DNA from: JAOAPG01 sp963791575
GTDB taxonomy: Bacteria; Acidobacteriota; Terriglobia; Terriglobales; Acidobacteriaceae
DNA length: 64,000 nucleotides
Assembly: GCA_963791575.1 (NCBI GenBank)
Contig: CAWBSY010000008.1
Span: forward strand, 124,001 to 188,000
Direction of reading: 5' to 3'
The notes below the pieces were generated by a model. That model searched no databases. It was not told where the DNA came from and saw only the letters and a list, made by a program, of their open reading frames with translations. This document shows positions 54,865 through 63,510 of this stretch, in pieces (position 1 is the first letter of the stretch; each line of letters opens with the position of its first letter). The translations under genes and the position numbers were made by a program.

Positions 54865-55761
54865 TCAGTATGTACCGGGAATCAGCACCAGAGAGTCGAT
54901 TCCTGCAACGACCAACGACTTGGCTGTGGGATGCAATAGAGTATCCGATGGAATGTTGTACACCATCAGACGTTGAAGCCCGGCTCCGATGTAGAGATTG
55001 CCTTTTCCGTCCGACACGATTCCATCGGGAACGGGTATTTGCCCTACCTGGAACAAGGAAAACGAAGAGAGATCAGTGGGCACTTCGATCAGGCCCTTGG
55101 CATTATCGGTGCCATCGTGGGTGATCCAGAGTTGTCCGCTGTAGGTATCGTAGACTATCCCATCTCCGCCGTTAACTCTGTAATGAGGCTCGAGAACCAG
55201 AGTTTTTAAAACAACTCCCGTGCAGGGATCCAGTTGAACGATTGTATTGTGACTCACGATGGCAAATAAATCACCTTGGGGATCGTAGGCCAATCCATCA
55301 ACGGCGAAGCCGTTTGCTTTGGATCCAAGTTGCTTGCCGAGTTTAACGAACGTATGAGTCGTGAGGTTGTAGCGAATGATTTGTCCGATCGAATACTCGG
55401 CAACTAAAACCGTATTGGCATTCGCACTCGGATTACAAGCCGTAGGCACGTCAAACGCCAGATCACGAGGACTCTTCAATCCGCTTGCCAGAACCGTGTT
55501 GGTTTTTGCAACTGGATCATATAGAGCTAAAATCCCTTGCAGCGAAAGATCGTAAATGAGCTGACCCTGAGCAGTTAGCACAACACTATCTGGCCTTCCA
55601 GCAGCGGTGTAAATACTGGTCACAGACCCTGTTGCGAGGTTTATCAGATCGAGGTTGCCAGTAGTTTCACTTGTAGCGTAGAGCTGTTGCGCTACGGAAC
55701 CAGCGACCAGTCCCAATAAGACAACAGTGTTCAAAAGGCAAGCGCGGGAAATATTTTTCAC
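54865..55761 (-). CDS. Secreted six-bladed NHL/SMP-30-like propeller protein
   Basis: This 298-residue protein starts with GTG (AGGAG five bases upstream) and has a signal peptide (VVLLGLVAGSVAQQ). Repeats such as LYATSETTGNLDLINLATGS, AVDGLAYDPQGDLFAI and PDGIVSDGKGNLYIG look like beta-propeller blades. Only two cysteines are seen, which could form one disulfide. No catalytic residues were identified. Function is unknown; it could bind polysaccharide or peptidoglycan. Confidence 0.75.
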   Translation of the reverse strand: MKNISRACLLNTVVLLGLVAGSVAQQLYATSETTGNLDLINLATGSVTSIYTAAGRPDSVVLTAQGQLIYDLSLQGILALYDPVAKTNTVLASGLKSPRDLAFDVPTACNPSANANTVLVAEYSIGQIIRYNLTTHTFVKLGKQLGSKANGFAVDGLAYDPQGDLFAIVSHNTIVQLDPCTGVVLKTLVLEPHYRVNGGDGIVYDTYSGQLWITHDGTDNAKGLIEVPTDLSSFSLFQVGQIPVPDGIVSDGKGNLYIGAGLQRLMVYNIPSDTLLHPTAKSLVVAGIDSLVLIPGTY

Positions 55762-56030
55762 TCGTTCTCCTAAAAAATCGATCTCTATGTGCTGGCCCTA
55801 GTTACGTGACAAAGTTGCATTTCAGCGTCCAAAGCTCAGCGTAAAAATACCGTACATGGACAGAGTAGCTGTCGCCGCAAAGTTTCGCTAGTAAATGCTA
55901 AGCTGTGTGAGTTCAACAACTTACGTCTGCAGCGGTGAATCAATTCTTGAGCCGGAGTATTGGAAAAATTGCATCCGGTTCAAAGCCACATGCAAGAAAT
56001 TGCAGTGGTGCCTAAAGCCGACGCTGTAAC

Positions 56031-57125
56031 TCAATCCTCGCCCAGAAATTTACGGACTTTCTTCTCCCACGCGGAAGGCATTTTGCTTAAGGTCTCCCGC
56101 CCAGCGTCGCGGACTGCATCGCGTATGTCGTGTTTCCGGAAAAGCGTTTGGTCCCGGCGATAACGTATCACGGGGACGATTGCTCCTCCGAAGCGAGTGA
56201 GAAACTGATGAGATCCTCCGAGCGAGTGGCGGCGCAAGCCGTGCTGACATGCCCATTCGATCCCTCGCCATTGCAGTAATTCGTTTGGTTTGAGATGAAT
56301 GAATTCGTCGAGTGAACTGTTGGCGGCAGATTCGAACAATCCATTTGGGCAATACCGAAAAATATTGATCGCAACGACTTTTCCCGAAAGCCTGGCGAGC
56401 AGAAGAAGACGGTTGCCGGTGAGTCGGGCAGCCTTGTCGAAGACTTCGAAGGAAAAGCCTTCTCCCCTTACTTCTTTTCTCTGGGTCTTCCGCCATGCGC
56501 TGTAAACTTCATAAGCTTCCTTGATCTGCTCGGAAGTAGTCGCCTGCTCGATAACAATCCCATTTTTCTCCGCGAAGCGGATATTTCTGCGGCGATCTTT
56601 GGAGAATTGCTTGAACAATTCTTCGGGACCTTGCGTCAGATCGAGTACTACGTTTCCAGGAAGCTGGCGGCTCTTGAAGCCACGCTTTCGGAACCCCGGC
56701 AGTTCAAGGGATGGCCAGGTGAAAACGGAAATTAACTCTGCTGAGGCTGCCTCGGAGATTACACCGCGTGCCAGCGCATCCATTGCCGCAGCGGTGTTTG
56801 CGGTAGGGTCGACGCAGATTTGCGGACGAGAGGGAAGTCCACACATCAGGCGCCCTCCATCGTGCATGCCAGTCAGAATTCCAGTAACAGCATTCCCTTC
56901 GAATGCCAGCACAGCGAAACGCTGTTTTTCTGGCCAATAAGGCTCGTAAAAATATTCCGGCGTGTTGTAGTGAGACGGAAATTCAACCCGCTCGAGGCAA
57001 TCGCGCCACGCCCTCTCAACATCGGGAGCAGGAAATTCGTGCAGGATTTCAAAACGAATCGCGTTGTCACCTGCCCCTGCTGTTGGGCGGTGGTGAACTT
57101 CGCGTTCGTCAATCGTATGCGGCAC
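56031..57125 (-). CDS. FemAB/GNAT-fold acyltransferase (PF13480-like)
   Basis: This 364-residue protein (GTG start) is homologous to the one at 43515. It has YNTPEYFYEPYW, the Arg-rich LFKQFSKDRRRNIRFAEKNG segment and LKPNELLQWRGIEWACQ in the C-terminal GNAT half. It closes the minus-strand sulfation/export run. It presumably modifies the polysaccharide or its lipid-linked repeat; the donor is unknown. Confidence 0.85.
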   Translation of the reverse strand: MPHTIDEREVHHRPTAGAGDNAIRFEILHEFPAPDVERAWRDCLERVEFPSHYNTPEYFYEPYWPEKQRFAVLAFEGNAVTGILTGMHDGGRLMCGLPSRPQICVDPTANTAAAMDALARGVISEAASAELISVFTWPSLELPGFRKRGFKSRQLPGNVVLDLTQGPEELFKQFSKDRRRNIRFAEKNGIVIEQATTSEQIKEAYEVYSAWRKTQRKEVRGEGFSFEVFDKAARLTGNRLLLLARLSGKVVAINIFRYCPNGLFESAANSSLDEFIHLKPNELLQWRGIEWACQHGLRRHSLGGSHQFLTRFGGAIVPVIRYRRDQTLFRKHDIRDAVRDAGRETLSKMPSAWEKKVRKFLGED

Positions 57126-57157
57126 TTGGAACCTTTTAAGTAAAAAGTGAAGGACGA

Positions 57158-58696
57158 TTATGTAACCGCGGGGCTTACTTTAGGCCCACGCATTCTCCGG
57201 GCGATCTGCCAGAAACTGAGTGCACGCTCACGGTGCAATAGGAGCACGGTCGCTCCATAAATAATCGCCCCAGTCGCGATCTCCACAATCAACCTCAGCA
57301 ATATCGGCTGATGGGATAAAAATACTCTCTTCATCAAGCCAACTCCGATAGCCATTGCGATGGCGCCGTCCAAACCGGGGCGCAGTGCGCTTAGATACTC
57401 TCCGATGCTCATTTGAATGGTCTTGAACACCTTCCAGTAAAGCGGCGCCACAGCTAGAGGATAGGCTGCCACCCAGCCAAACGCGATACCCGCAATTCCC
57501 CAGCGACTCCCGACGTAAAAGGAGATCGGCATAATCAATAGAGCCGATAATTCGACCCACATGACGAAGCGGGCGTTTCCAACAGCGGTCAAGAGCTTCG
57601 GCAACAACGAAACAATCGAGCGGAACGCGGCGTAAACACACAATACTTCGAGCGGGACGATCATGCTCTCCCATTTACGTCCGAGAGCAATCGGCACCAA
57701 ATCGCGCGCGACCAGAGCCACGCCAATCGTTGCTGGGAAGGTTGCGAGGGCTAGAGCTTCGGTCAGCGTAAGCAGATAGCGTCGCAAGGCAGCCGGTTCC
57801 TTCTGTACCTTGGCTAAATAACTCGGGATAATTGTCGTAACCAGCGAAACTACTTTTTCCAGCGGCATGTTGGCCAGTGTCCATGCCATTCCGTAAAAAC
57901 CTAAGGCCGACTGGCCCAGAACTCGTCCCGCCGTGACATTATCAAGCGTGTTATATGACGACCAGGCAAAGACAGAAACCAGCACGTGCCAACTGAACAG
58001 GAGCGGCCGTTTTATAGCCGCAAAACTTGGCCACATGAAACGTTGGCGGCAGGCTGCCAGGATGAGTCCGCTTCGCAATGCGACCGAGAGCAGATTTCCC
58101 GCAACCAGAGCCCAGTAGCCGAATCCTAATAATGCAAGTACAACCGTACTAATGGCTGCCACTACATCACGAATGGCATTGAACCACGAGAGCTGTTTGA
58201 ATTGAAGGCTCTTACTCATGACTCCCTCAGGAACGCTTCGAAGCGCAAGAGGAATGAGTCCCAAACAACTTACGGCCACAACCGGTGCCAGACGCGGAGT
58301 TTTGAAGAATAATGCGACAGGCCAGGCGCATGCGCACGCGATGACAAAGGCAGCCACACCGAACAACACAGCTACTGTGTGCAGTTGCGCAATCTCATCT
58401 TCGTTCAAGTCCTGCAGCGTCATGATGGTCATCGGAATGCCAAACTCGCCAGCCAGTCTAAGATATGAATAGAAGGCTCCAGACATTGCGACTAATCCGA
58501 AGTCGGCAGGCGCCAATACGCGAACAACCACCAGCAGGGAAGCCCAGGAAACGATTTGCGCGCCCCAGTCGGTGACTGCTCGCAACGCGATATTTCCCGC
58601 GAGCGATCCTGTAGGCTTCGCCGGAGAGCTTGCCCCAATGATGGGCGTAGAGCCGACTGCGACGCTCTCCGGATTAATAGTCGCTTCTTCCTTCAC
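57158..58696 (-). CDS. Wzx-type polysaccharide flippase (MOP superfamily)
   Basis: This 512-residue membrane protein has about 12-14 predicted helices. The N-terminus (NIALRAVTDWGAQIVSWA) and FGLVAMSGAFYSYLRLAGEF are typical of lipid-linked oligosaccharide flippases. The start is GTG with AGGAG upstream. It sits 33 bases upstream of the acyltransferase gene and 11 bases after the deacetylase stop. It should move the undecaprenyl-linked repeat to the periplasm. Confidence 0.9.
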   Translation of the reverse strand: MKEEATINPESVAVGSTPIIGASSPAKPTGSLAGNIALRAVTDWGAQIVSWASLLVVVRVLAPADFGLVAMSGAFYSYLRLAGEFGIPMTIMTLQDLNEDEIAQLHTVAVLFGVAAFVIACACAWPVALFFKTPRLAPVVAVSCLGLIPLALRSVPEGVMSKSLQFKQLSWFNAIRDVVAAISTVVLALLGFGYWALVAGNLLSVALRSGLILAACRQRFMWPSFAAIKRPLLFSWHVLVSVFAWSSYNTLDNVTAGRVLGQSALGFYGMAWTLANMPLEKVVSLVTTIIPSYLAKVQKEPAALRRYLLTLTEALALATFPATIGVALVARDLVPIALGRKWESMIVPLEVLCVYAAFRSIVSLLPKLLTAVGNARFVMWVELSALLIMPISFYVGSRWGIAGIAFGWVAAYPLAVAPLYWKVFKTIQMSIGEYLSALRPGLDGAIAMAIGVGLMKRVFLSHQPILLRLIVEIATGAIIYGATVLLLHRERALSFWQIARRMRGPKVSPAVT

Positions 58697-58707
58697 CAGC
58701 CGGACTC

Positions 58708-59508
58708 CTAATGTGTTTGGCGATTGTGTGTTTGACCGTTGCGAAGCATGGTGGCGCGCATTCGATCGTAGAAGGAATTACCGAGTAGTCGCTTCGCGCC
58801 ATAACGCACCCTGTCGCGAAGGGAGAGTTGCCATAATCCGTGTCCCTGGTACAGCGATTGAAAAATCTTCGGATCGAGTCCCCGCATTATGGCCACGCGC
58901 CCGAGTGCAAATCGGTCAGTGGATTCAGAGTTTGCATGAGTGCGGCTGGTCGCAAAAGAACGATATTTAACACTGCGCGCGATCTCAATGACTCGTCTGT
59001 TAAATCGTCCGCCAGGACAAGAAAAATGTTCAATGTGCTTCCCTAAGATTTGTTCGAGCTGGAACTTGGCTCCCACGATTTCGTTTTGCAAGCTCGTCTC
59101 GTTGAGATCAGGCAAGTAGGGATGCGTCATAGAATGGCAGCCGATTTCAAAACCTAAATTCGCGAGCTGCTTCAATTGCGCTGTAGATAGATATCCCTGA
59201 CTGCCAAGAAATCCCGAGGTGATATAGAAAGTTGCTCCAAAGCCGAATTCTTGCAGCATTGGAGCCGCAACTAGTAAGTCAGTTTCGCATCCGTCGTCGA
59301 AGGTAATTGCAACGCTGGGTTTTTCAGGAAAAGCGAGTGCCTGGCTAACATCAACCCCTTGCCAGCCTGCGTCCTTAATCGCCTGCAACTGTGCGCGAAA
59401 TTCCGAGGCCGACAAGATATATCGAACATATCCCGCTTCTGCCTGGCACAGAGGACGCCCCGGCACTTCAAGTTCGTGATACATCAGATAGACGATGGCT
59501 GGTTTCAT
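58708..59508 (-). CDS. Polysaccharide deacetylase (NodB type)
   Basis: This 266-residue protein contains the NodB motif VAITFDDG (Asp71-Asp72), GCHSMTHP as the metal-binding H-x3-H and HFSCPGGRFNRR as motif 3. It is in the same minus-strand run as the flippase and sulfation genes. It would N- or O-deacetylate the polysaccharide. Its own signal peptide is not evident. Confidence 0.9.
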   Translation of the reverse strand: MKPAIVYLMYHELEVPGRPLCQAEAGYVRYILSASEFRAQLQAIKDAGWQGVDVSQALAFPEKPSVAITFDDGCETDLLVAAPMLQEFGFGATFYITSGFLGSQGYLSTAQLKQLANLGFEIGCHSMTHPYLPDLNETSLQNEIVGAKFQLEQILGKHIEHFSCPGGRFNRRVIEIARSVKYRSFATSRTHANSESTDRFALGRVAIMRGLDPKIFQSLYQGHGLWQLSLRDRVRYGAKRLLGNSFYDRMRATMLRNGQTHNRQTH

Positions 59509-59559
59509 ACCACGCCCAATTTCAATCGATGACGCATTTCATTGGTGCCGAGTTTCATA

Positions 59560-60366
59560 TTACGACCGCGAAGCCGGCTGCAAATAGCCACTCAGGAGAG
59601 ATACAAGCTCGTCCTTAAGACGCGGCGCGCAGCCGATCAGTCCCGAGAGCAAAGGATTTTTATTGTTGCAGCGCAACTCGGTATTCTCGAGTGTCTGGAT
59701 ATAACCGCCCGCGCTTTTCACTAATGCCGCGCCTGCAGCTACATCCCATTCGTTCTTTGGAGTTAGCGTGAAAGTGATATCCGCTAGCCCAGCCGAGACC
59801 AGGGCCAGTTTGTAGGCGACGGAACCCATAGGCTTGATGTTCAACTGCCTGCCTTTAAATGCTTCCCACTCGCCGCGCTTGACCTCACTGCGGCTGGCTA
59901 GCACCAGCGCGCCATCCAGAGTGGTTCTTTGACTTGGCTTTGCAGGTTTACCGTTGTAGGTCACACCGGTTTCGAGCGAACCGATGAATGTTTCGTTTGT
60001 AGCTGGATTGCAGATTCCACCGGCTACCGGAATTCCGTCTTCGACCATTGCGATCGAGACACAGAACTCAGAGATTCCCGCCACAAATTCGCGCGTGCCA
60101 TCCAGCGGATCGACTACCCATACGCGGCTTTTCTCGAGGCGAGTGAAATCGTCCACACTTTCTTCCGAAAGCCAGCCTTCGCCGTCACGTAACAGATTCT
60201 TGCGAAGCACGGCGTCAACCGCATGGTCGGCTTCGGTTACAGGATCGTGGCCCGCCTTGTATTCCGCTGCGATTGCGCCCGCGGTGAATCCTTTGAGAAC
60301 GGTTTGCGCAGACTCGAGCGCTGCCTGAATTCTTTGCAAAGTTTCCGAGTTTGAGTATTTAGTCAT
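59560..60366 (-). CDS. cysQ: Inositol monophosphatase/3'(2'),5'-bisphosphate nucleotidase (CysQ-like)
   Basis: This 268-residue phosphatase has the metal-binding motifs of the Li-sensitive family: Glu69 in WLSEESVDD, then VVDPLDGTREF (about 84-94) and the C-terminal NEWDVAAGAALVKSAGG. CysQ-type members hydrolyse PAP, the by-product of sulfotransferases. The immediate neighbours (sulfate activation, TauE) favour that role over inositol phosphate. The gene starts four bases after the TauE-type stop. Confidence 0.85.
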   Translation of the reverse strand: MTKYSNSETLQRIQAALESAQTVLKGFTAGAIAAEYKAGHDPVTEADHAVDAVLRKNLLRDGEGWLSEESVDDFTRLEKSRVWVVDPLDGTREFVAGISEFCVSIAMVEDGIPVAGGICNPATNETFIGSLETGVTYNGKPAKPSQRTTLDGALVLASRSEVKRGEWEAFKGRQLNIKPMGSVAYKLALVSAGLADITFTLTPKNEWDVAAGAALVKSAGGYIQTLENTELRCNNKNPLLSGLIGCAPRLKDELVSLLSGYLQPASRS

Positions 60367-60369
60367 TTC

Positions 60370-61176
60370 TTACAAATATTGCCTGATAAGTTGCCCAACA
60401 AAGGGCGCGGACCAAAGCATTCTTGCTCCCGTGCCTAAAAGAACAGTGCACAAGATTCTTCGCAGCCAGAGAACCGGTACACGCGTGCTGAGATAAGAAC
60501 CAGCAATTCCGCCCGGAATCGAGCCGACCACGAGCCAGCCGACAAGGCCGGGATTCACGTTCCCTAAACGATAGTGCAGCAGACTTGTCACGCCGGTCAG
60601 GATCACCGCATGTACGATGTCTGTTCCCACCATAATTTGCGGCTTGTAGCTGTAAAAAAGCAGCAAGAGCATCATGATGATGCTGCCCGAACCGACCGAA
60701 GTCATACCGACTAAAAATCCAGCGACCAGCCCGATGATGACCATCCCAGCGAACGATTTCGTCGTTGGCGGCTGTCCGACCAGATGGTCTTCAATTCTTC
60801 TTTGAAACAACAAGAGCGTCGGAATGCAAATGAGCAAGATTCCAACCGCGACCTTGATAAAGTCATTAACCCCCGCGCCATAGACCGTGCGCAAGTGCGT
60901 CAGCAGGCTGACGCCGAGAATGGATCCCGGCGCGCTTCCCACCGCGAGAGCAATTACCACTTTGCGTCGCACCGTGCCTTTTCTGAGGTGGACTATGCTC
61001 GAACCAATTTTCGTGATGAAGTTGAAAACTGCGTCCGAGCCCACCGCCATGATGGCAGGCACGTGAAGGACAAAAATCAAGAGAGGCAGCAATAAAACGC
61101 CGCCTCCGAGTCCGGTTAATCCGATCAGCGAACCGACCACAAAGCCGATCAGTATTTTTAAGCTGATTAACTCCAT
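60370..61176 (-). CDS. TauE/SafE-family membrane transporter
   Basis: This 268-residue protein has about 8 predicted helices in two halves (GFVVGSLIGLTGLGGGVLLL and FLVGMTSVGSGSIIMMLLLL), each with the family Gly-rich turn. The family transports sulfite, sulfonates or sulfoacetate. Here, between sulfate activation and PAP phosphatase genes, it may bring sulfate in or export sulfite. The direction is not deducible from the sequence. Confidence 0.85.
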   Translation of the reverse strand: MELISLKILIGFVVGSLIGLTGLGGGVLLLPLLIFVLHVPAIMAVGSDAVFNFITKIGSSIVHLRKGTVRRKVVIALAVGSAPGSILGVSLLTHLRTVYGAGVNDFIKVAVGILLICIPTLLLFQRRIEDHLVGQPPTTKSFAGMVIIGLVAGFLVGMTSVGSGSIIMMLLLLFYSYKPQIMVGTDIVHAVILTGVTSLLHYRLGNVNPGLVGWLVVGSIPGGIAGSYLSTRVPVLWLRRILCTVLLGTGARMLWSAPFVGQLIRQYL

Positions 61177-61200
61177 CGCTCTTACTTGGCCCTGACTACT

Positions 61201-62973
61201 TTACGCTGTTGCTTCAGATCCGTTCACGCCAATAAACCCCTGCCGTTCCAAATGCAGGATGATTTTCTGGGCGGCTTCCTCGGCACTGAACTCGCCTGTG
61301 TCAATAACCACGTCCGCATCGGTTGGGGCTTCGTAGGGGTCCGAAATACCGGTGAACTCCTTCAGAATTCCAGCGCGCGCTTTTGCATAAAGACCTTTGC
61401 GGTCGCGTTGTTCGCAAGTTTCGACTGTCGTTGCGATATGAACCAGGATGAACCCTCCATGCGGCTCAATCGTCTGTCGCACATGCTTGCGTGTGGCATC
61501 ATAGGGAGCAATCGGCGCGCAGATCGCAATGCCGCCGTTCTTTGTGATTTCCGACGCAACATAGCCGATTCGACGAATGTTGATGTCGCGATGCTCTTTG
61601 GAAAATCCTAACTCGGACGATAGGTTCTTACGGACTAGATCCCCATCAAGCAGTGTCACAGGCCGTCCGCCCACTTCTAAAAATTTCGTAATTAAGACAT
61701 TGGCGATCGTTGATTTCCCCGACCCAGAAAGCCCAGTGAAAAAAATCGTCAGACCTTGCTTGTGCCGTGGAGGGAAGCTGCGGCGCAGTTCGTGCACAAC
61801 TTCCGGATAAGTAAACCAGCTGGGAATATCACGTCCTTCGTTTAAACGATCGCGCAAGTCGGTGCCGGAAAGATTGAGCACGCGCGCGCCCTGCGGAACT
61901 TCGTTATCGGGCACGTAACGATCTTCGTCCTCCAGATAGACCATCATGCTGAAGGGAACCATCGTGACGCCAATATCCGCTTCGTGCTTTTTGAATACTT
62001 CCTGTGCTTCGTAGGGTCCGTAGAACGGCTTGCCGTCAGAATCCTTTCCTGGGCCAGCATGATCGCGTCCTACGATGAAGTGGGTCACACCGTAATTCTT
62101 GCGAATGAGGGCATGCCAGATCGCCTCGCGTGGTCCGCCCATGCGCATCGCCAGAGGAAGCAAGCCGAGTTTCGCGGTTCCTGCTGGATACTTCGAAAGC
62201 AGAAGTTGATAGCAGCGAACGCGCGTGAAGTAGTCCACGTCACCAGGTTTGGTCATTCCGACGGATGGCTGGATGAGCAGGTTTGCTTCTACCATCTTTG
62301 CAGCGCGGAATGTTAATTCAACGTGAGCGCGGTGCATAGGATTACGCGTCTGGAATGCAACGAGACGGCGCCATCCGAGACGGGCAAATTCTGCGCGCTG
62401 CTCGGCGGGAGTCAGGCGCAAGTCTTTGAAGTCATAATGCGAAGGAAGTTGTGCGCCTTCGATGCGCCCGCCCACATACCAAGGATTCGATTTGCTCAAC
62501 AGATAATCGACGCCAGGATGCACTTTGCTCTTAGTTTCGAATACTGACTTAGCTTCCGCTTCGCGATCCGGTTGCCAGACCTCTTCCACGTGCAGAACTC
62601 CCAGCATGACTCCTTCTGGATCGCGTAACGCGACCTTGCTACTGCCCGGCTTCAACGTCTTCGCAAAATCCTCTGTAACATCTAGTGTGATCGGCATCGG
62701 CCATAGGACGCCGTTGGCCAGCCGCATGTTTTGACAGACGCCTTCATAATCGCCGCGTGTCATAAAACCACGAAGCGGCGAGAACCCACCACTCATCAAC
62801 AGTTCCAAGTCGCAGAGTTGGCGAGCGGTCAGGTCCCACGATGGCCATTCTCGAGACTGATTTTTAAGTTCGGTAATGCGTTCAGGTTGGGCAATCAGGT
62901 TAATGAGTTCGCCGCCGTGCGGCGCGATCAGATGGCTTGCTGAGTTCGTCAAAACGTTCGACCTCCCGGTCAC
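61201..62973 (-). CDS. sat-cysC: Bifunctional ATP sulfurylase/APS kinase (PAPS synthase)
   Basis: This 590-residue fusion makes PAPS from sulfate in two ATP-dependent steps. The ATP sulfurylase part (about 1-400) has FQTRNPMHRAHVEL (about 207-220) and VGRDHAGPGKD. The APS kinase part (about 405-585) has the P-loop FFTGLSGSGKST and LLDGDLVRKNLSSELGFS. Domain order is the Aquifex-like sulfurylase-kinase type. It heads the minus-strand run with TauE and CysQ-like genes, giving a complete PAPS supply and recycling module. Confidence 0.95.
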   Translation of the reverse strand: MTGRSNVLTNSASHLIAPHGGELINLIAQPERITELKNQSREWPSWDLTARQLCDLELLMSGGFSPLRGFMTRGDYEGVCQNMRLANGVLWPMPITLDVTEDFAKTLKPGSSKVALRDPEGVMLGVLHVEEVWQPDREAEAKSVFETKSKVHPGVDYLLSKSNPWYVGGRIEGAQLPSHYDFKDLRLTPAEQRAEFARLGWRRLVAFQTRNPMHRAHVELTFRAAKMVEANLLIQPSVGMTKPGDVDYFTRVRCYQLLLSKYPAGTAKLGLLPLAMRMGGPREAIWHALIRKNYGVTHFIVGRDHAGPGKDSDGKPFYGPYEAQEVFKKHEADIGVTMVPFSMMVYLEDEDRYVPDNEVPQGARVLNLSGTDLRDRLNEGRDIPSWFTYPEVVHELRRSFPPRHKQGLTIFFTGLSGSGKSTIANVLITKFLEVGGRPVTLLDGDLVRKNLSSELGFSKEHRDINIRRIGYVASEITKNGGIAICAPIAPYDATRKHVRQTIEPHGGFILVHIATTVETCEQRDRKGLYAKARAGILKEFTGISDPYEAPTDADVVIDTGEFSAEEAAQKIILHLERQGFIGVNGSEATA

Positions 62974-63177
62974 TTTTGGATTGGAGTGAATCGCTATTTA
63001 GAATCTGTCGGAGCCTTGATTCCAGATTTTCTGGGGTTGCAGTCCGAGGAAACTACGCTCGCAGCGTTCCTTGAACCTACTACGTTATCAAAATAAGTTC
63101 CAGCCTTGTACCCTAAGCATATTAATTGTCAGTGAAGTGCAATTCTGATGCCTTCCACGTGCCCCCACCCCTAAGTA

Positions 63178-63193
63178 AGTCATTGCAATGACT
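63178..63193. promoter_or_regulatory. Perfect 16-bp palindrome, possible operator
   Basis: AGTCATTGCAATGACT is an exact palindrome. The half-site TTGCAATGA recurs about 70 bases downstream. It lies between the divergent PAPS synthase and ATP-grasp genes and could be bound by a regulator of one or both. Confidence 0.45.
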
Positions 63194-63375
63194 CAGCTTT
63201 TACAAAACAATACAATTGCCCAATCGAGATTACCTGCTATATGCAAAAAGTTGCAATGATCAAGGCTCCTAAATTTCTCAAAGGGTTGCGTGTACTAGAT
63301 AGGTAACAGTGGACGGAGTCATTCAGCGGGATCGTTGATAAATCCGGGATTCATTAAACAGTCATAGCGTCAATG

Positions 63376-63398
63376 CGTTTTCTCGCCGGCAGAAAACG
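63376..63398. promoter_or_regulatory. Hairpin in the leader of the ATP-grasp gene
   Basis: CGTTTTCT and AGAAAACG form a perfect eight-base stem around CGCCGGC. It lies about 110 bases before the TTG start and has no following T run, so it may be an RNA element or operator rather than a terminator. Confidence 0.4.
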
Positions 63399-63510
63399 AT
63401 CTCGATTTGACGGTTTGGTTCCTTGCCGTTACCTTTCGTTAGCCGGGCACGTTCGATTTGTGGTCGTACTCGCTCGGCTGTGACTCATCCGGTCAAAGGG
63501 GAAACACCGA

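Larger units (their letters stand above)
62974..63510. other. Long divergent intergenic region
   Basis: 537 bases lie between the divergent PAPS synthase and ATP-grasp genes. They contain a 16-base palindrome (63178-63193), a second TTGCAATGA at 63255 and a hairpin at 63376-63398. No other gene was supported. Confidence 0.5.
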
